A stretch of 9,813 nt of DNA from Planctomycetaceae bacterium. GTDB lineage: Bacteria; Planctomycetota; Planctomycetia; Pirellulales; UBA1268. Shown here in pieces: positions 1-8,456 of the stretch. Below the pieces are notes generated by a model. It saw only the letters and a list, made by a program, of their open reading frames with translations. It did no database searches and was not told the origin of the DNA. A program made the position numbers and the translations under genes. The stretch lies in the NCBI GenBank assembly GCA_947440895.1, contig CANETO010000046.1, positions 1 to 9,813 of the forward strand, read 5' to 3'. Each line of letters opens with the position of its first letter. Position 1 is the first letter of the stretch.

Positions 1-762
1 CGTGGCCGACAGCCGGGCGAGATCACGGCGGTCATTTCCCAAGGCATCCAGGCGGGCATGCGGGCGGATTATCCAACGACCATCCACGCCGGAGGTACCT
101 GGTGCGAGGCTGCGGCGCTCGTGCTCGATGCCGTGCAGGCTGGCGACCTCGTGCTGCTCCAGCCCGATACGGTGGACCAGGCGGTGTCGTGGCTGGCCGA
201 ACGCTACGGCAGTCGGGTGCGAGAGACGCAGTTTGACCAGATGGCCGGACTGATCGTGCGTGATGCCGAGGAGCGCCTGCCCGCACCAAGCGAGCCGGTC
301 GAGGTGCGGAACGGCCGACGGGGCCGGTCGGTGCTGGCCGTACGGGACATCGCTGTGGGTGAGACCGTGCTCAAGGCCTGGGGACCACAGGCCCCGCGGC
401 GGTCGCGGCATTCGATGCAGGTGGACGTCGACACGCATATCCTCCCGGACGGCGTCATGGTGCTTGTGAACCATTCCTGCGCGGCCAACTGCGGCGTGCA
501 GATCCGTCCGGGCAGTCGGGAAATCGAGGTGCGTGCCCTGCGTCCGATCGCGGCTGGCGAGGAGATTACATTCGACTACAACACGTTCGAGTATGAACTC
601 GACCATGGGGGCAGTCAGTGCACCTGCGGTGCGGACACCTGCCGTGGCCGCGTGCCCGGATTCAAGCACGTGGCCGCTGAAGTGAAGGCCCGCTACGGCG
701 AATACATCGCCGAGTATCTGCGGACTATCGAGACCGGTGCGAAGGTGCCCATGGGGGCGTGA
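1..762 (+). CDS. C-terminal part of a cyanophycin-synthetase-like Mur ligase fused to a SET-domain protein methyltransferase (5' end outside window)
   Basis: The frame is open from base 1 to the TGA at 760-762, giving 253 visible residues with the start beyond the left edge. Residues 1-70 resemble the C-terminus of CphA-type Mur ligases: an RGRQPGEI motif, then a stretch reading AGDLVLLQPDTVDQAV. In that family this domain takes part in ATP-dependent addition of an amino acid to a polypeptide. After a linker of about 30 residues, residues 100-224 form a SET domain: GRRGRSVLAV near its start, NHSCAANC (157-164), GEEITFDYN (186-194, with the expected catalytic Tyr193), and a post-SET C-x-C-x4-C (207-214) followed by RGRVPGF. 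Cys160 of NHSC would complete the usual zinc site. SET proteins transfer methyl from S-adenosylmethionine to lysine; the substrate here is unknown. No stop separates the two parts, so they are read as one protein. The SET call is firm and the ligase call is good but rests on a short piece. The gene is convergent with mlaD, 4 bases away. Confidence 0.78.
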   Translation, partial: RGRQPGEITAVISQGIQAGMRADYPTTIHAGGTWCEAAALVLDAVQAGDLVLLQPDTVDQAVSWLAERYGSRVRETQFDQMAGLIVRDAEERLPAPSEPVEVRNGRRGRSVLAVRDIAVGETVLKAWGPQAPRRSRHSMQVDVDTHILPDGVMVLVNHSCAANCGVQIRPGSREIEVRALRPIAAGEEITFDYNTFEYELDHGGSQCTCGADTCRGRVPGFKHVAAEVKARYGEYIAEYLRTIETGAKVPMGA

Positions 763-766
763 ATGA

Positions 767-1834
767 CTATTTCAACCCTGGCCGGCGGTCGATTGCGCCC
801 CGAACACCCAACTGTTCGGGGTGACGGGCGATCTTGTCGGTGAAGACCCGGACGTCATCCACGATCGGCCGCAGTTCCTTGGTGAGCTTGTTGACGGTGG
901 CAGCCGCCTGCGCGAGGTCGTCGTAGACCTTCGGGTCGCGAACGAGCTTGCCGAGGGTGCCCTGCGACTCGTTCAGGGCCTTGGTGAACATCGCCGCCTG
1001 CTGCAGCGTCGTGTCGAGCCGGCCGATCGTGACGTCGATCTGGGCCACCATCGCCGCGCCACGGTCGCCGAGCGGCTTGGTCAGACCCTCCAGATTGCGA
1101 AGGTTGCGGTCGGCGGTGTCCACCGTATTGCCGATGCCCTGGACGGTCTTGCGGAGATCGGCCACGACCTCGGGCAGGGCCGAGAGCGTGTCCTTGATGT
1201 CCTCGCGGGTCGCTGGATCGCCCATCACATCGTCAATGTTCTTCATGGCGGTGTTGAAGGAGTCGAGGGCCGACTCCGTCTTTCGCATCATCTTCTCGAA
1301 GCGGTCATCGCCCCCCATGAACATCTTGTCCATGTTCGTCGTCAGCTTCTGAACCGAGTCGCTGGCCTGCGCGAGCGAATCGAGCGCGCTGCCGAGTTTC
1401 GGCTCGAGTGTCGTGAACATCTCCATGGGATCTCTCGAGACGGCGCCCACGAGCACCTCGTTCTTTTCGAGCCGCTGCCTCGGCGGCACGATGTGCCCCG
1501 GCACCAGTTGGATTTCGGCGTCGCCCAGGATCGTGCTGGAAATGCGGGCCACCTCGTCGCGGTAGATCGGCACGTAGGAGTCGATGTCGGCGACCACGCT
1601 GACGCCGCCCCGCTCGTCGAGCATCACGCTCGTCACCCGGCCCACCAGGATGCCGTTCTTGCGAACCGGCGTGCCTCCGGCTACGCCGCGGGCGTCATTG
1701 AAGCTCATTTTCAGCGGATAGGTGGCCTGCACAAGCGACGGCAGGTCGCCAAAGAGCACGACCAGGATGCCGGCGATGATGGCCGTGGCCAGCACCATCA
1801 CGCCAACACGAAACTGCATCACGCGGTCGGTCAT
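767..1834 (-). CDS. mlaD: MCE-domain lipid-transport protein, MlaD family
   Basis: This is the substrate-binding subunit of an Mla-type ABC lipid transporter, anchored in the inner membrane with its bulk in the periplasm. The 355-residue product has one N-terminal membrane helix (about 8-28) and then one MCE domain (about 36-115), with the typical GVAGGTPVRKNGILVGRV and ISSTILGDAEIQLVPG wording. The remaining 240 residues are mostly predicted helix with recurring hydrophobic spacing. They include GTLGKLVRDPKVYDDL (292-307), a motif common in the helical tails of MCE proteins. E. coli MlaD is only about 180 residues, so the tail is a real extension. The ATG overlaps the mlaF stop as ATGA and follows a canonical Shine-Dalgarno sequence, so translational coupling is likely. 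It is the last gene of the mla block; no MlaC or MlaB gene follows. The family is certain; the exact lipid carried is not visible. Confidence 0.93.
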   Translation of the reverse strand: MTDRVMQFRVGVMVLATAIIAGILVVLFGDLPSLVQATYPLKMSFNDARGVAGGTPVRKNGILVGRVTSVMLDERGGVSVVADIDSYVPIYRDEVARISSTILGDAEIQLVPGHIVPPRQRLEKNEVLVGAVSRDPMEMFTTLEPKLGSALDSLAQASDSVQKLTTNMDKMFMGGDDRFEKMMRKTESALDSFNTAMKNIDDVMGDPATREDIKDTLSALPEVVADLRKTVQGIGNTVDTADRNLRNLEGLTKPLGDRGAAMVAQIDVTIGRLDTTLQQAAMFTKALNESQGTLGKLVRDPKVYDDLAQAAATVNKLTKELRPIVDDVRVFTDKIARHPEQLGVRGAIDRRPGLK

Positions 1835-2688
1835 GAACGCTCCTCCAGAGACTGTTCGTCCTGCAGTTCGGTGAGACGGTTGCCCGCCCGCCCTTCGACG
1901 AACTGGCGGATGCGGGGCTCGCGGGAGCGGTCGAGATCTGCCGTCGTGCCCGCGAACACGATCTGCGACTCCCCCGGGGAGAGGCGAAAGAGCGGATAGA
2001 GCATGATGATTCGGTCGGCCACTTTGCGGGCAGTGTTCATATCGTGCGTCACCACCACGCTCGTGACGCGGGGCCGCTCCTTCACCCGCAGGATCAATTC
2101 GTTGATGACGTCGGTCATGATCGGGTCGAGGCCGGTCGTCGGCTCGTCGTAGAGGATCACAAGCGGGTCGAGGGCGAGGGCCCGGGCCAGGCCGGCCCGT
2201 TTCCGCATACCACCGGAGATCTCCACCGGCTTCTTGCCGAGCACGCTTCTGGGCAGGCCGACTTCGTCGACGAGCGAGGTGACGATCTCGTGGGCCTCGG
2301 CCGCCGCGATGCGGGTATGTTCGCGGAGCGGAAAGGCGATGTTGTCGGCGATCGTGAGGCTGTCAAAGAGGGCGGCCCCCTGGAAGACGAAGCCGTAGCG
2401 GGTGCGGAGGTGGGCCAGATCACGTTCCCGCATGGCGGAGAGCGATCGGCCTTCGAACCGCACCTCCCCCCGGGCGGGCCGCACGAGGCCGATCAACGTC
2501 TTGAGCAGCACCGTCTTGCCGCAGCCGCTCTCGCCGAGCACCACGAGCGTCTGCCCGGCGGGAATGTCGAGCGAGATGTCCCGCAGCACCTGATGCTGGC
2601 CGAACTGAACGGAGAGCTGTTCGACCTGGAGCAGGGGGGGCTCGGCCTGGTCGCGGTGGGCTGTAGGCAGGGGGGCGGTGGCGGGCAT
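1831..2688 (-). CDS. mlaF: ABC transporter ATPase of the Mla lipid-transport system
   Basis: This is the cytoplasmic ATPase that powers the MlaE permease. The 285-residue product carries a complete ABC set: Walker A GESGCGKT (52-59), Q-loop in VFQGAALF (Gln103), signature ISGGMRKR (157-164), Walker B VILYDEP (177-183), D-loop GLDP and switch His215. The SGGM-x-KR signature and the FQGAALFDSLTI stretch are typical of the MlaF/Ttg2A branch rather than of other importers. The first 20 residues, Pro/Ala-rich, precede the conserved LLQVEQLSVQFG start of the domain; a shorter start is possible but no in-frame ATG offers one before the domain. Only 13 bases separate it from the mlaE stop, and no clear Shine-Dalgarno sequence precedes it, so it is probably translated from the same message. 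It overlaps mlaD by four bases. Confidence 0.95.
   Translation of the reverse strand: MPATAPLPTAHRDQAEPPLLQVEQLSVQFGQHQVLRDISLDIPAGQTLVVLGESGCGKTVLLKTLIGLVRPARGEVRFEGRSLSAMRERDLAHLRTRYGFVFQGAALFDSLTIADNIAFPLREHTRIAAAEAHEIVTSLVDEVGLPRSVLGKKPVEISGGMRKRAGLARALALDPLVILYDEPTTGLDPIMTDVINELILRVKERPRVTSVVVTHDMNTARKVADRIIMLYPLFRLSPGESQIVFAGTTADLDRSREPRIRQFVEGRAGNRLTELQDEQSLEERS
1841..1846 (-). promoter_or_regulatory. Strong ribosome binding site of mlaD
   Basis: The minus strand reads GGAGGA, six bases before the mlaD ATG. It lies inside the end of mlaF and fixes the mlaD start at 1834. It contrasts with mlaF and mlaE, which show no clear Shine-Dalgarno site. Confidence 0.8.
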
Positions 2689-2701
2689 GGTGGTGGCTGA
2701 C

Positions 2702-3616
2702 TCACAGGAGTCGGCGCGGGCCCTCCGGGCGGAAGAAGTCGTGCACGTTGTTGAGCCAGATGCCGAGGAACAGATCGAGCAGCAGGATCAGCACGAAGGA
2801 ATGAACGAAGGCGTTGGTCGCCGACCTCCCCACTCCCTCGGCGCCGTGGCCGCAGTGGAAGCCGTGATGGCAGCTCACCAGTGCGATGGCGGCCCCAAAA
2901 AAGAAGCTCTTGAAGATGCCCATCAGAAAATCGAAGGCATCGACGTAGGCGCGGGAGTTTTCCCAGTAGTGGTGGTAGTCGATGCCGAGCAGGAGATGCG
3001 AATAGAGATAGCCACCGAGCACCCCCATGAAGTCGGCCATGATGGTCAGCGCGGGGATGAGAATCAGGCAGCCCAGGAACCGCGGCACGACGAGGTAGTA
3101 GATGGGGTTGGCACCCATGCACTCCAGTGCATCGATCTGCTCCGTGACCCGCATCGTGCCGAGTTCGGCAGCCATGGCGCTTCCCACCCGGCCGGCGAGC
3201 ATGGTGGCCGCCAGTACCGGCCCCAGTTCGCGGACGAGAGACAGGTTGATCACCGACCCCAGCCGTGTCTCGAGCCCGATGGCCTTGAACTGGGCATAGC
3301 TCTGCACCGCCAGCACCATGCCAATGAAAAGACCGGTGAGCGCGACCACGGGCAGCGACATCACGCCGATCTGGTAGAAGGCCGGCAGAAGCACCTCCCG
3401 CCGTTGCCGGCGGGCGAAGATCCAGCCGACCGTCTGGAGGGCGAAGAGCGACACGTCGCCGATGGCTGCCACCCTGCCGATGGCGAATTCACCGAGATTG
3501 GCGATCTGGTTGGCAAACCAGTGGCCGACGCCTCCCGTGGCAGACGCAGTGTCACCCGGCGGGGAGCCGGTATCGACCGGTGCTGTGGGCTCTGGTGTCT
3601 CGGGCGTTTGGGTCAT
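2702..3616 (-). CDS. mlaE: MlaE family lipid-transport permease
   Basis: This is the inner-membrane permease of the Mla-type ABC system, partner of the downstream mlaF and mlaD. The 304-residue product has a Pro/Thr-rich hydrophilic head (1-30), an amphipathic segment, and then several hydrophobic segments (about 86-106, 130-150, 175-205, 232-248 and 268-288). The family core is plain: LVRELGPVLAATMLAGRVGSA (127-147), MAAELGTMRVTEQIDALECM (148-167) and GAEGVGRSAT (258-267). I chose the ATG at 3616 because the longer reading back to 3742 adds only an Arg-rich stretch with no family resemblance. No Shine-Dalgarno site is obvious. A cluster of Cys and His (249-257, CHHGFHCGH) precedes GAEGVG in a short loop. 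The gene begins 215 bases after the clpC stop on the same strand, so it may be co-transcribed or have its own promoter there. Confidence 0.92.
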   Translation of the reverse strand: MTQTPETPEPTAPVDTGSPPGDTASATGGVGHWFANQIANLGEFAIGRVAAIGDVSLFALQTVGWIFARRQRREVLLPAFYQIGVMSLPVVALTGLFIGMVLAVQSYAQFKAIGLETRLGSVINLSLVRELGPVLAATMLAGRVGSAMAAELGTMRVTEQIDALECMGANPIYYLVVPRFLGCLILIPALTIMADFMGVLGGYLYSHLLLGIDYHHYWENSRAYVDAFDFLMGIFKSFFFGAAIALVSCHHGFHCGHGAEGVGRSATNAFVHSFVLILLLDLFLGIWLNNVHDFFRPEGPRRLL

Positions 3617-3736
3617 GTTCCGGTTCCGATTCGTGCGCGTGCGCAGGAGCGCGCGGCGATCCCTACCGGTTGTTTCGGCCGTGCGGGTCAGGCAACTTGA
3701 GCCGACCATGCCGGAATCGCGGCGCCACGGCAGGAT

Positions 3737-3760
3737 GGGCAAGGGGCGGCCGCCCCGCCC
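3737..3760 (-). terminator. GC-rich hairpin between clpC and mlaE, possible weak terminator
   Basis: The 14-base perfect palindrome GGGGCGGCCGCCCC (3743-3756) is flanked by GGGC and GCCC with a two-base bulge, giving a stem of about nine pairs. In the minus-strand direction no U run follows, so intrinsic termination is doubtful. It may attenuate read-through from clpC into mlaE. The rest of the 215-base gap (3617-3831) shows no convincing promoter; a lone TTGACG at 3798-3803 lacks a partner -10. Confidence 0.3.
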
Positions 3761-3831
3761 TGCACATCGCCCGCTGGCACGGCCAACGCCGTCCAGTCGT
3801 CAATCGATGCCGGTGCCCAGACCCCCCAGGG

Positions 3832-6384
<2,553 letters not shown>

Positions 6385-6391
6385 GAGAAGG

Positions 6392-6397
6392 TCCCTT
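6392..6397 (-). promoter_or_regulatory. Ribosome binding site of clpC
   Basis: The minus strand reads AAGGGA, seven bases before the clpC ATG at 6384, which supports that start. It sits within the short inverted repeat GAAGG-GA-CCTTC, which might partly mask it in the message. Confidence 0.6.
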
Positions 6398-6420
6398 CGT
6401 GAATCGGCCTATCGTCCCAC

Positions 6421-6444
6421 TGAACACAGCCACCCGGGTGAACA
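6421..6444. repeat. Palindrome with flanking direct repeats in the clpC leader
   Basis: CACCCGGGTG (6431-6440) is a perfect 10-base palindrome. TGAACA occurs at 6421-6426 and again at 6439-6444, 18 bases apart. It lies 37-60 bases upstream of the clpC ATG and could be an operator or an RNA structure in the leader. Chance is a serious alternative in GC-rich DNA. Confidence 0.3.
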
Positions 6445-6516
6445 GTCGCCCGCGGCAGGGGGCGGATGCCAATGCGGCAGTCGCCGTCCACCTCGTTGCC
6501 CGTCCTGTACTCCCTC

Positions 6517-6534
6517 TGCAAACCTTACGCCAAA
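6517..6534 (-). promoter_or_regulatory. Sigma-54-like -24/-12 promoter for clpC
   Basis: The minus strand reads TTTGGCGTAAGGTTTGCA. It has TTGGC at the -24 position, TTGCA at the -12 position, and exactly ten bases between the GG and the GC, as the RpoN consensus demands. Transcription would begin near 6506 and leave a leader of about 120 bases before clpC. A weaker sigma-70 reading overlaps it (TTGGCG, 18 bases, TACAGG). Only the match is seen; use by RpoN is inferred. Confidence 0.42.
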
Positions 6535-6540
6535 CGGCGT
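6527..6540. repeat. Inverted repeat overlapping the clpC promoter candidate
   Basis: ACGCC-AAAC-GGCGT is a perfect five-base inverted repeat that covers the -24 half of the sigma-54-like element. It could be a repressor site. On the plus strand it is followed by CATTTTTT and so looks like an intrinsic terminator, but no plus-strand gene ends there. Confidence 0.4.
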
Positions 6541-6615
6541 CATTTTTTCCAGCGCGGCGGTGCCGTGCTGATCATGTCGCCCCAGCCTGTGCGGAGGCCT
6601 GCAGGATTTTAGGAA

Positions 6616-6643
6616 GGTCGGCCACGAATGTCTGTGGCCGACC
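6616..6643 (-). terminator. Ten-pair hairpin after the TPR-like membrane protein gene
   Basis: GGTCGGCCAC (6616-6625) and GTGGCCGACC (6634-6643) pair perfectly around an eight-base loop. The hairpin lies 36 bases past the minus-strand stop at 6680. In that direction it is followed by CTTCCTAAAATCC rather than a clean U run, so it may act as an imperfect terminator or a 3' stabiliser. It would also insulate clpC from read-through. Confidence 0.5.
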
Positions 6644-6679
6644 CGAGAATACGGCAAAAACAGCCGTTTGGTCGCGAAT

Positions 6680-7297
6680 TTAGGCAGCCCGCTCCTGGAC
6701 GGACGCGGTTTGGGATGCATCCCCGTGACCACGCGTCAGCGGCAGAGTGGCCAGTTCCGAGGCTGCCGCTGCCGGCCTGCGGGCGGCTGCAACCCGCTCA
6801 AGTTCCCGTGCGATCGAGGCTAGCCAGGGGGCTCCGACATCGCTCCGGGAGAGCGTCTCGAGGGCCGTGGCGGCCTCGTCCAGCCGACCGACCCGCCGCA
6901 ACAGGGTGCCCAGGAGGAGCTGTGCCTCGCCGTCGGTGGGTGACAGTTCGAGCATGCTGCGGAGCGTGGTTTCCGCCGCCAGCCAGTCGCGGGCCAGGTA
7001 GGCATCGCGGGCCTTTACAAAAAGCGTGTCGACGGCGGCGTCGCGACCCTTTGGAATGGGGGGAGGGAAGCCCGTGAGGGCCGATGCGGTGGCAAAAAGC
7101 CAGATCACCGACGTGGCCGTCCAGAGCGCCAGGGAGAGGCGGAAGTCGATGAGTTCCGACCAGATCCAGGTCGTGAACACGGCCACGTCGACCGCCAGGG
7201 CGAAGGCGAGCGCGAGCAAGAGCCCCGCGAAACTGCCCCGCAGCCAGAGCCACGGCATGCCCGGCCAGACGAGCGTGAGATAGCGTGCGAATCCCAT
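6680..7297 (-). CDS. Small membrane protein with TPR-like C-terminal half, function unknown
   Basis: I do not recognise a characterised family. The 205-residue product has a Trp/Pro-rich start, two strongly hydrophobic segments (about 22-44 and 53-76) that should cross the membrane, and then a soluble half. Residues 92-150 read as about one and a half tetratricopeptide-like helical hairpins: AYLARDWLAAETTLRSMLEL, then LLLGTLLRRVGRLDEAATAL. The last 40 residues are Ala-rich and probably disordered. TPRs bind other proteins, so a role as a membrane-tethered scaffold is possible but not shown. I chose the ATG at 7297 because any longer reading runs antisense into thiE and loses membrane-protein character. 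No Shine-Dalgarno site precedes it, and a promoter-like TTGGAA-17-TATCTA ends six bases before the ATG. It is divergent from thiE, with 61 bases between. Confidence 0.75.
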   Translation of the reverse strand: MGFARYLTLVWPGMPWLWLRGSFAGLLLALAFALAVDVAVFTTWIWSELIDFRLSLALWTATSVIWLFATASALTGFPPPIPKGRDAAVDTLFVKARDAYLARDWLAAETTLRSMLELSPTDGEAQLLLGTLLRRVGRLDEAATALETLSRSDVGAPWLASIARELERVAAARRPAAAASELATLPLTRGHGDASQTASVQERAA

Positions 7298-7303
7298 GCG
7301 GAG

Positions 7304-7332
7304 TAGATAGCGACGCCCAACGATTTTTCCAA
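7304..7332 (-). promoter_or_regulatory. Candidate promoter of the TPR-like membrane protein gene
   Basis: On the minus strand TTGGAA (7332-7327) and TATCTA (7309-7304) are 17 bases apart, and TATCTA ends six bases before the ATG. Transcription would then begin at or next to the start codon, giving a leaderless message. The matches to the sigma-70 consensus are partial (4/6 and 3/6). Confidence 0.33.
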
Positions 7333-7346
7333 GGCATCCGCGGGGG

Positions 7347-7352
7347 TACAAC
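7347..7352 (+). promoter_or_regulatory. Candidate -10 box of thiE
   Basis: TACAAC lies six bases before the thiE ATG, with no good -35 and no Shine-Dalgarno site. It would again give a leaderless message. No thiamine (THI-box) riboswitch fits in the 61-base gap. Confidence 0.25.
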
Positions 7353-7358
7353 ACAGGC

Positions 7359-8456
7359 ATGAAAACCAGTGATTTCGACCCATCCGGAGCCGCGGCAGGC
7401 GTCTGGCGGGCCATCGACGCCTCAGCCAACCGGGCCGGTGAGGCCCTGCGGGTGGTCGAGGACGTCGCTCGCTTCGTTCTCAATGATGCCCAGTTGACCG
7501 CTCTTGCCAAGGATCTGCGGCACACGCTGGCGACGCTCCTTGCCCAGGGTGCCCGGCCGCAGCGGGTGGCCCTGCGGGATGTGGCAGGCGACATCGGGAT
7601 CGGAGTGGAGCCGCCGGTTTCCCTGCGGCGGGCGTCGCCGGCCGACCTGGTCGCTGCCAACACGGCGCGGGCCGCCCAGGCGCTGCGGTCCCTGACAGAG
7701 TGCGCTGCGGTGGTCGCCCCGGGGGCTGCTGCCGGCTTCGAACAGCTCCGCTATCGGCTCTATGTCCTCGAGCGCGGGGCGCTGGCCGCAACGCGGGCTC
7801 GAGACCGGCTGGCTGGCATCAGCCTCTGCGTCCTCGTCGACGGCCGGGCCGATCTGGCCGACTTCGAACGACTCGTGGCAACCCTCGTGGAGGCGGGCGT
7901 GCGAATGTTTCAGATCCGTGACAAGGCCTTGGGCATGCCCACGCTTGCCGTTCGCGTGGAGCGGGCGCTCGCGATTGCCAGGAGACATGCGGCCACCGAG
8001 CCGGCGTTCGTGATCGTCAACGACCGGGCCGACGTGGCTGCAGCGGTGGGAGCCGATGGAGTGCATGGCGGTGCTGACGACCTGCCGACAGCGCTCACAC
8101 GGCGGGTGATCGGCCCAGCGTCCCTGCTGGGACGCACGGCCCATACGCTTGCCGAGGCCCGCGCCGCCGCGGCCGACGGGGCCGACTACCTCGGCATCGG
8201 TCCCTGCTTTCCTTCCGCCACGAAATCATTCGGCGAGTGTGCGTCGCCCGATTTCCTGCGGACTGTGTCGGCCGAGATCAGTCTGCCTGCCTTCGCCATT
8301 GGCGGCGTGACGCTCGAACGGCTCGACGAACTCGCTGCGCTCGGGGTGACACGGGTGGCGGTGGCCGCGGCCGTGACCGGAGCTCGCGATCCCGCCGCCG
8401 CCGCTGCCGCGATCATCGAACGGCTGGCGGACCTGGAGCCTGCGCCGCTTCCTTGA
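7359..8456 (+). CDS. thiE: Thiamine phosphate synthase with N-terminal ThiD2 domain
   Basis: ThiE joins hydroxymethylpyrimidine pyrophosphate and thiazole phosphate to make thiamine phosphate. The 365-residue product is a fusion. Residues 16-140 match the ThiD2 domain, known as an HMP-phosphate kinase in several phyla: WRAIDASANRAGEALRVVED, then ALRDVAGDIG, a VAANTARAAQALRSL helix and LRYRLYVLE. Residues 154-355 form the ThiE barrel, with FQIRDK (184-189), VNDRADVAAAVGADGVH (220-236), the phosphate-binding GPCFPSATK (281-289) and AFAIGGV (311-317). Together the domains would phosphorylate the pyrimidine and couple it to the thiazole. Two ThiE motifs differ from the norm: HGGADD (236-241) in place of H-[LVI]-G-Q-[DE]-[DE], and GRTAHT in place of G-[IV]-S-x-H-[ST]. 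The ATG at 7359 begins just before the ThiD2 domain. The 3' end overlaps a convergent gene by 44 bases. Confidence 0.92.
   Translation: MKTSDFDPSGAAAGVWRAIDASANRAGEALRVVEDVARFVLNDAQLTALAKDLRHTLATLLAQGARPQRVALRDVAGDIGIGVEPPVSLRRASPADLVAANTARAAQALRSLTECAAVVAPGAAAGFEQLRYRLYVLERGALAATRARDRLAGISLCVLVDGRADLADFERLVATLVEAGVRMFQIRDKALGMPTLAVRVERALAIARRHAATEPAFVIVNDRADVAAAVGADGVHGGADDLPTALTRRVIGPASLLGRTAHTLAEARAAAADGADYLGIGPCFPSATKSFGECASPDFLRTVSAEISLPAFAIGGVTLERLDELAALGVTRVAVAAAVTGARDPAAAAAAIIERLADLEPAPLP

Larger units (their letters stand above)
6385..6679. other. Intergenic region upstream of clpC
   Basis: These 295 bases lie between the clpC start and the stop of the next minus-strand gene. They hold the clpC ribosome binding site (6392-6397), a CACCCGGGTG palindrome flanked by TGAACA repeats (6421-6444), a sigma-54-like element (6517-6534) with an overlapping inverted repeat (6527-6540), and a 10-pair hairpin (6616-6643). 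No convincing coding frame was seen, and no CIRCE or CtsR-type heat-shock operator was recognised. Confidence 0.7.

Noticed and set aside
821..3700. Long plus-strand open frames opposite mlaD, mlaF and mlaE (821-1999, 2044-2700, 2678-3700)
   Set aside because: They mirror three clear mla genes and share the same low-complexity composition produced by codon bias on the other strand.
3617..3742. A 42-residue N-terminal extension of MlaE
   Set aside because: The added residues are Arg-rich without family similarity, and the ATG at 3616 already leaves more than the usual length before the core.
3617..3831. A sigma-70 promoter for mlaE built on TTGACG (3798-3803)
   Set aside because: No acceptable -10 box lies 16-18 bases downstream on the minus strand.
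7298..7663. An N-terminal extension of the TPR-like membrane protein to 7663
   Set aside because: It would run antisense through the ThiD2 domain of thiE and adds an Arg/Ser/Thr-rich stretch before a natural membrane-protein start.
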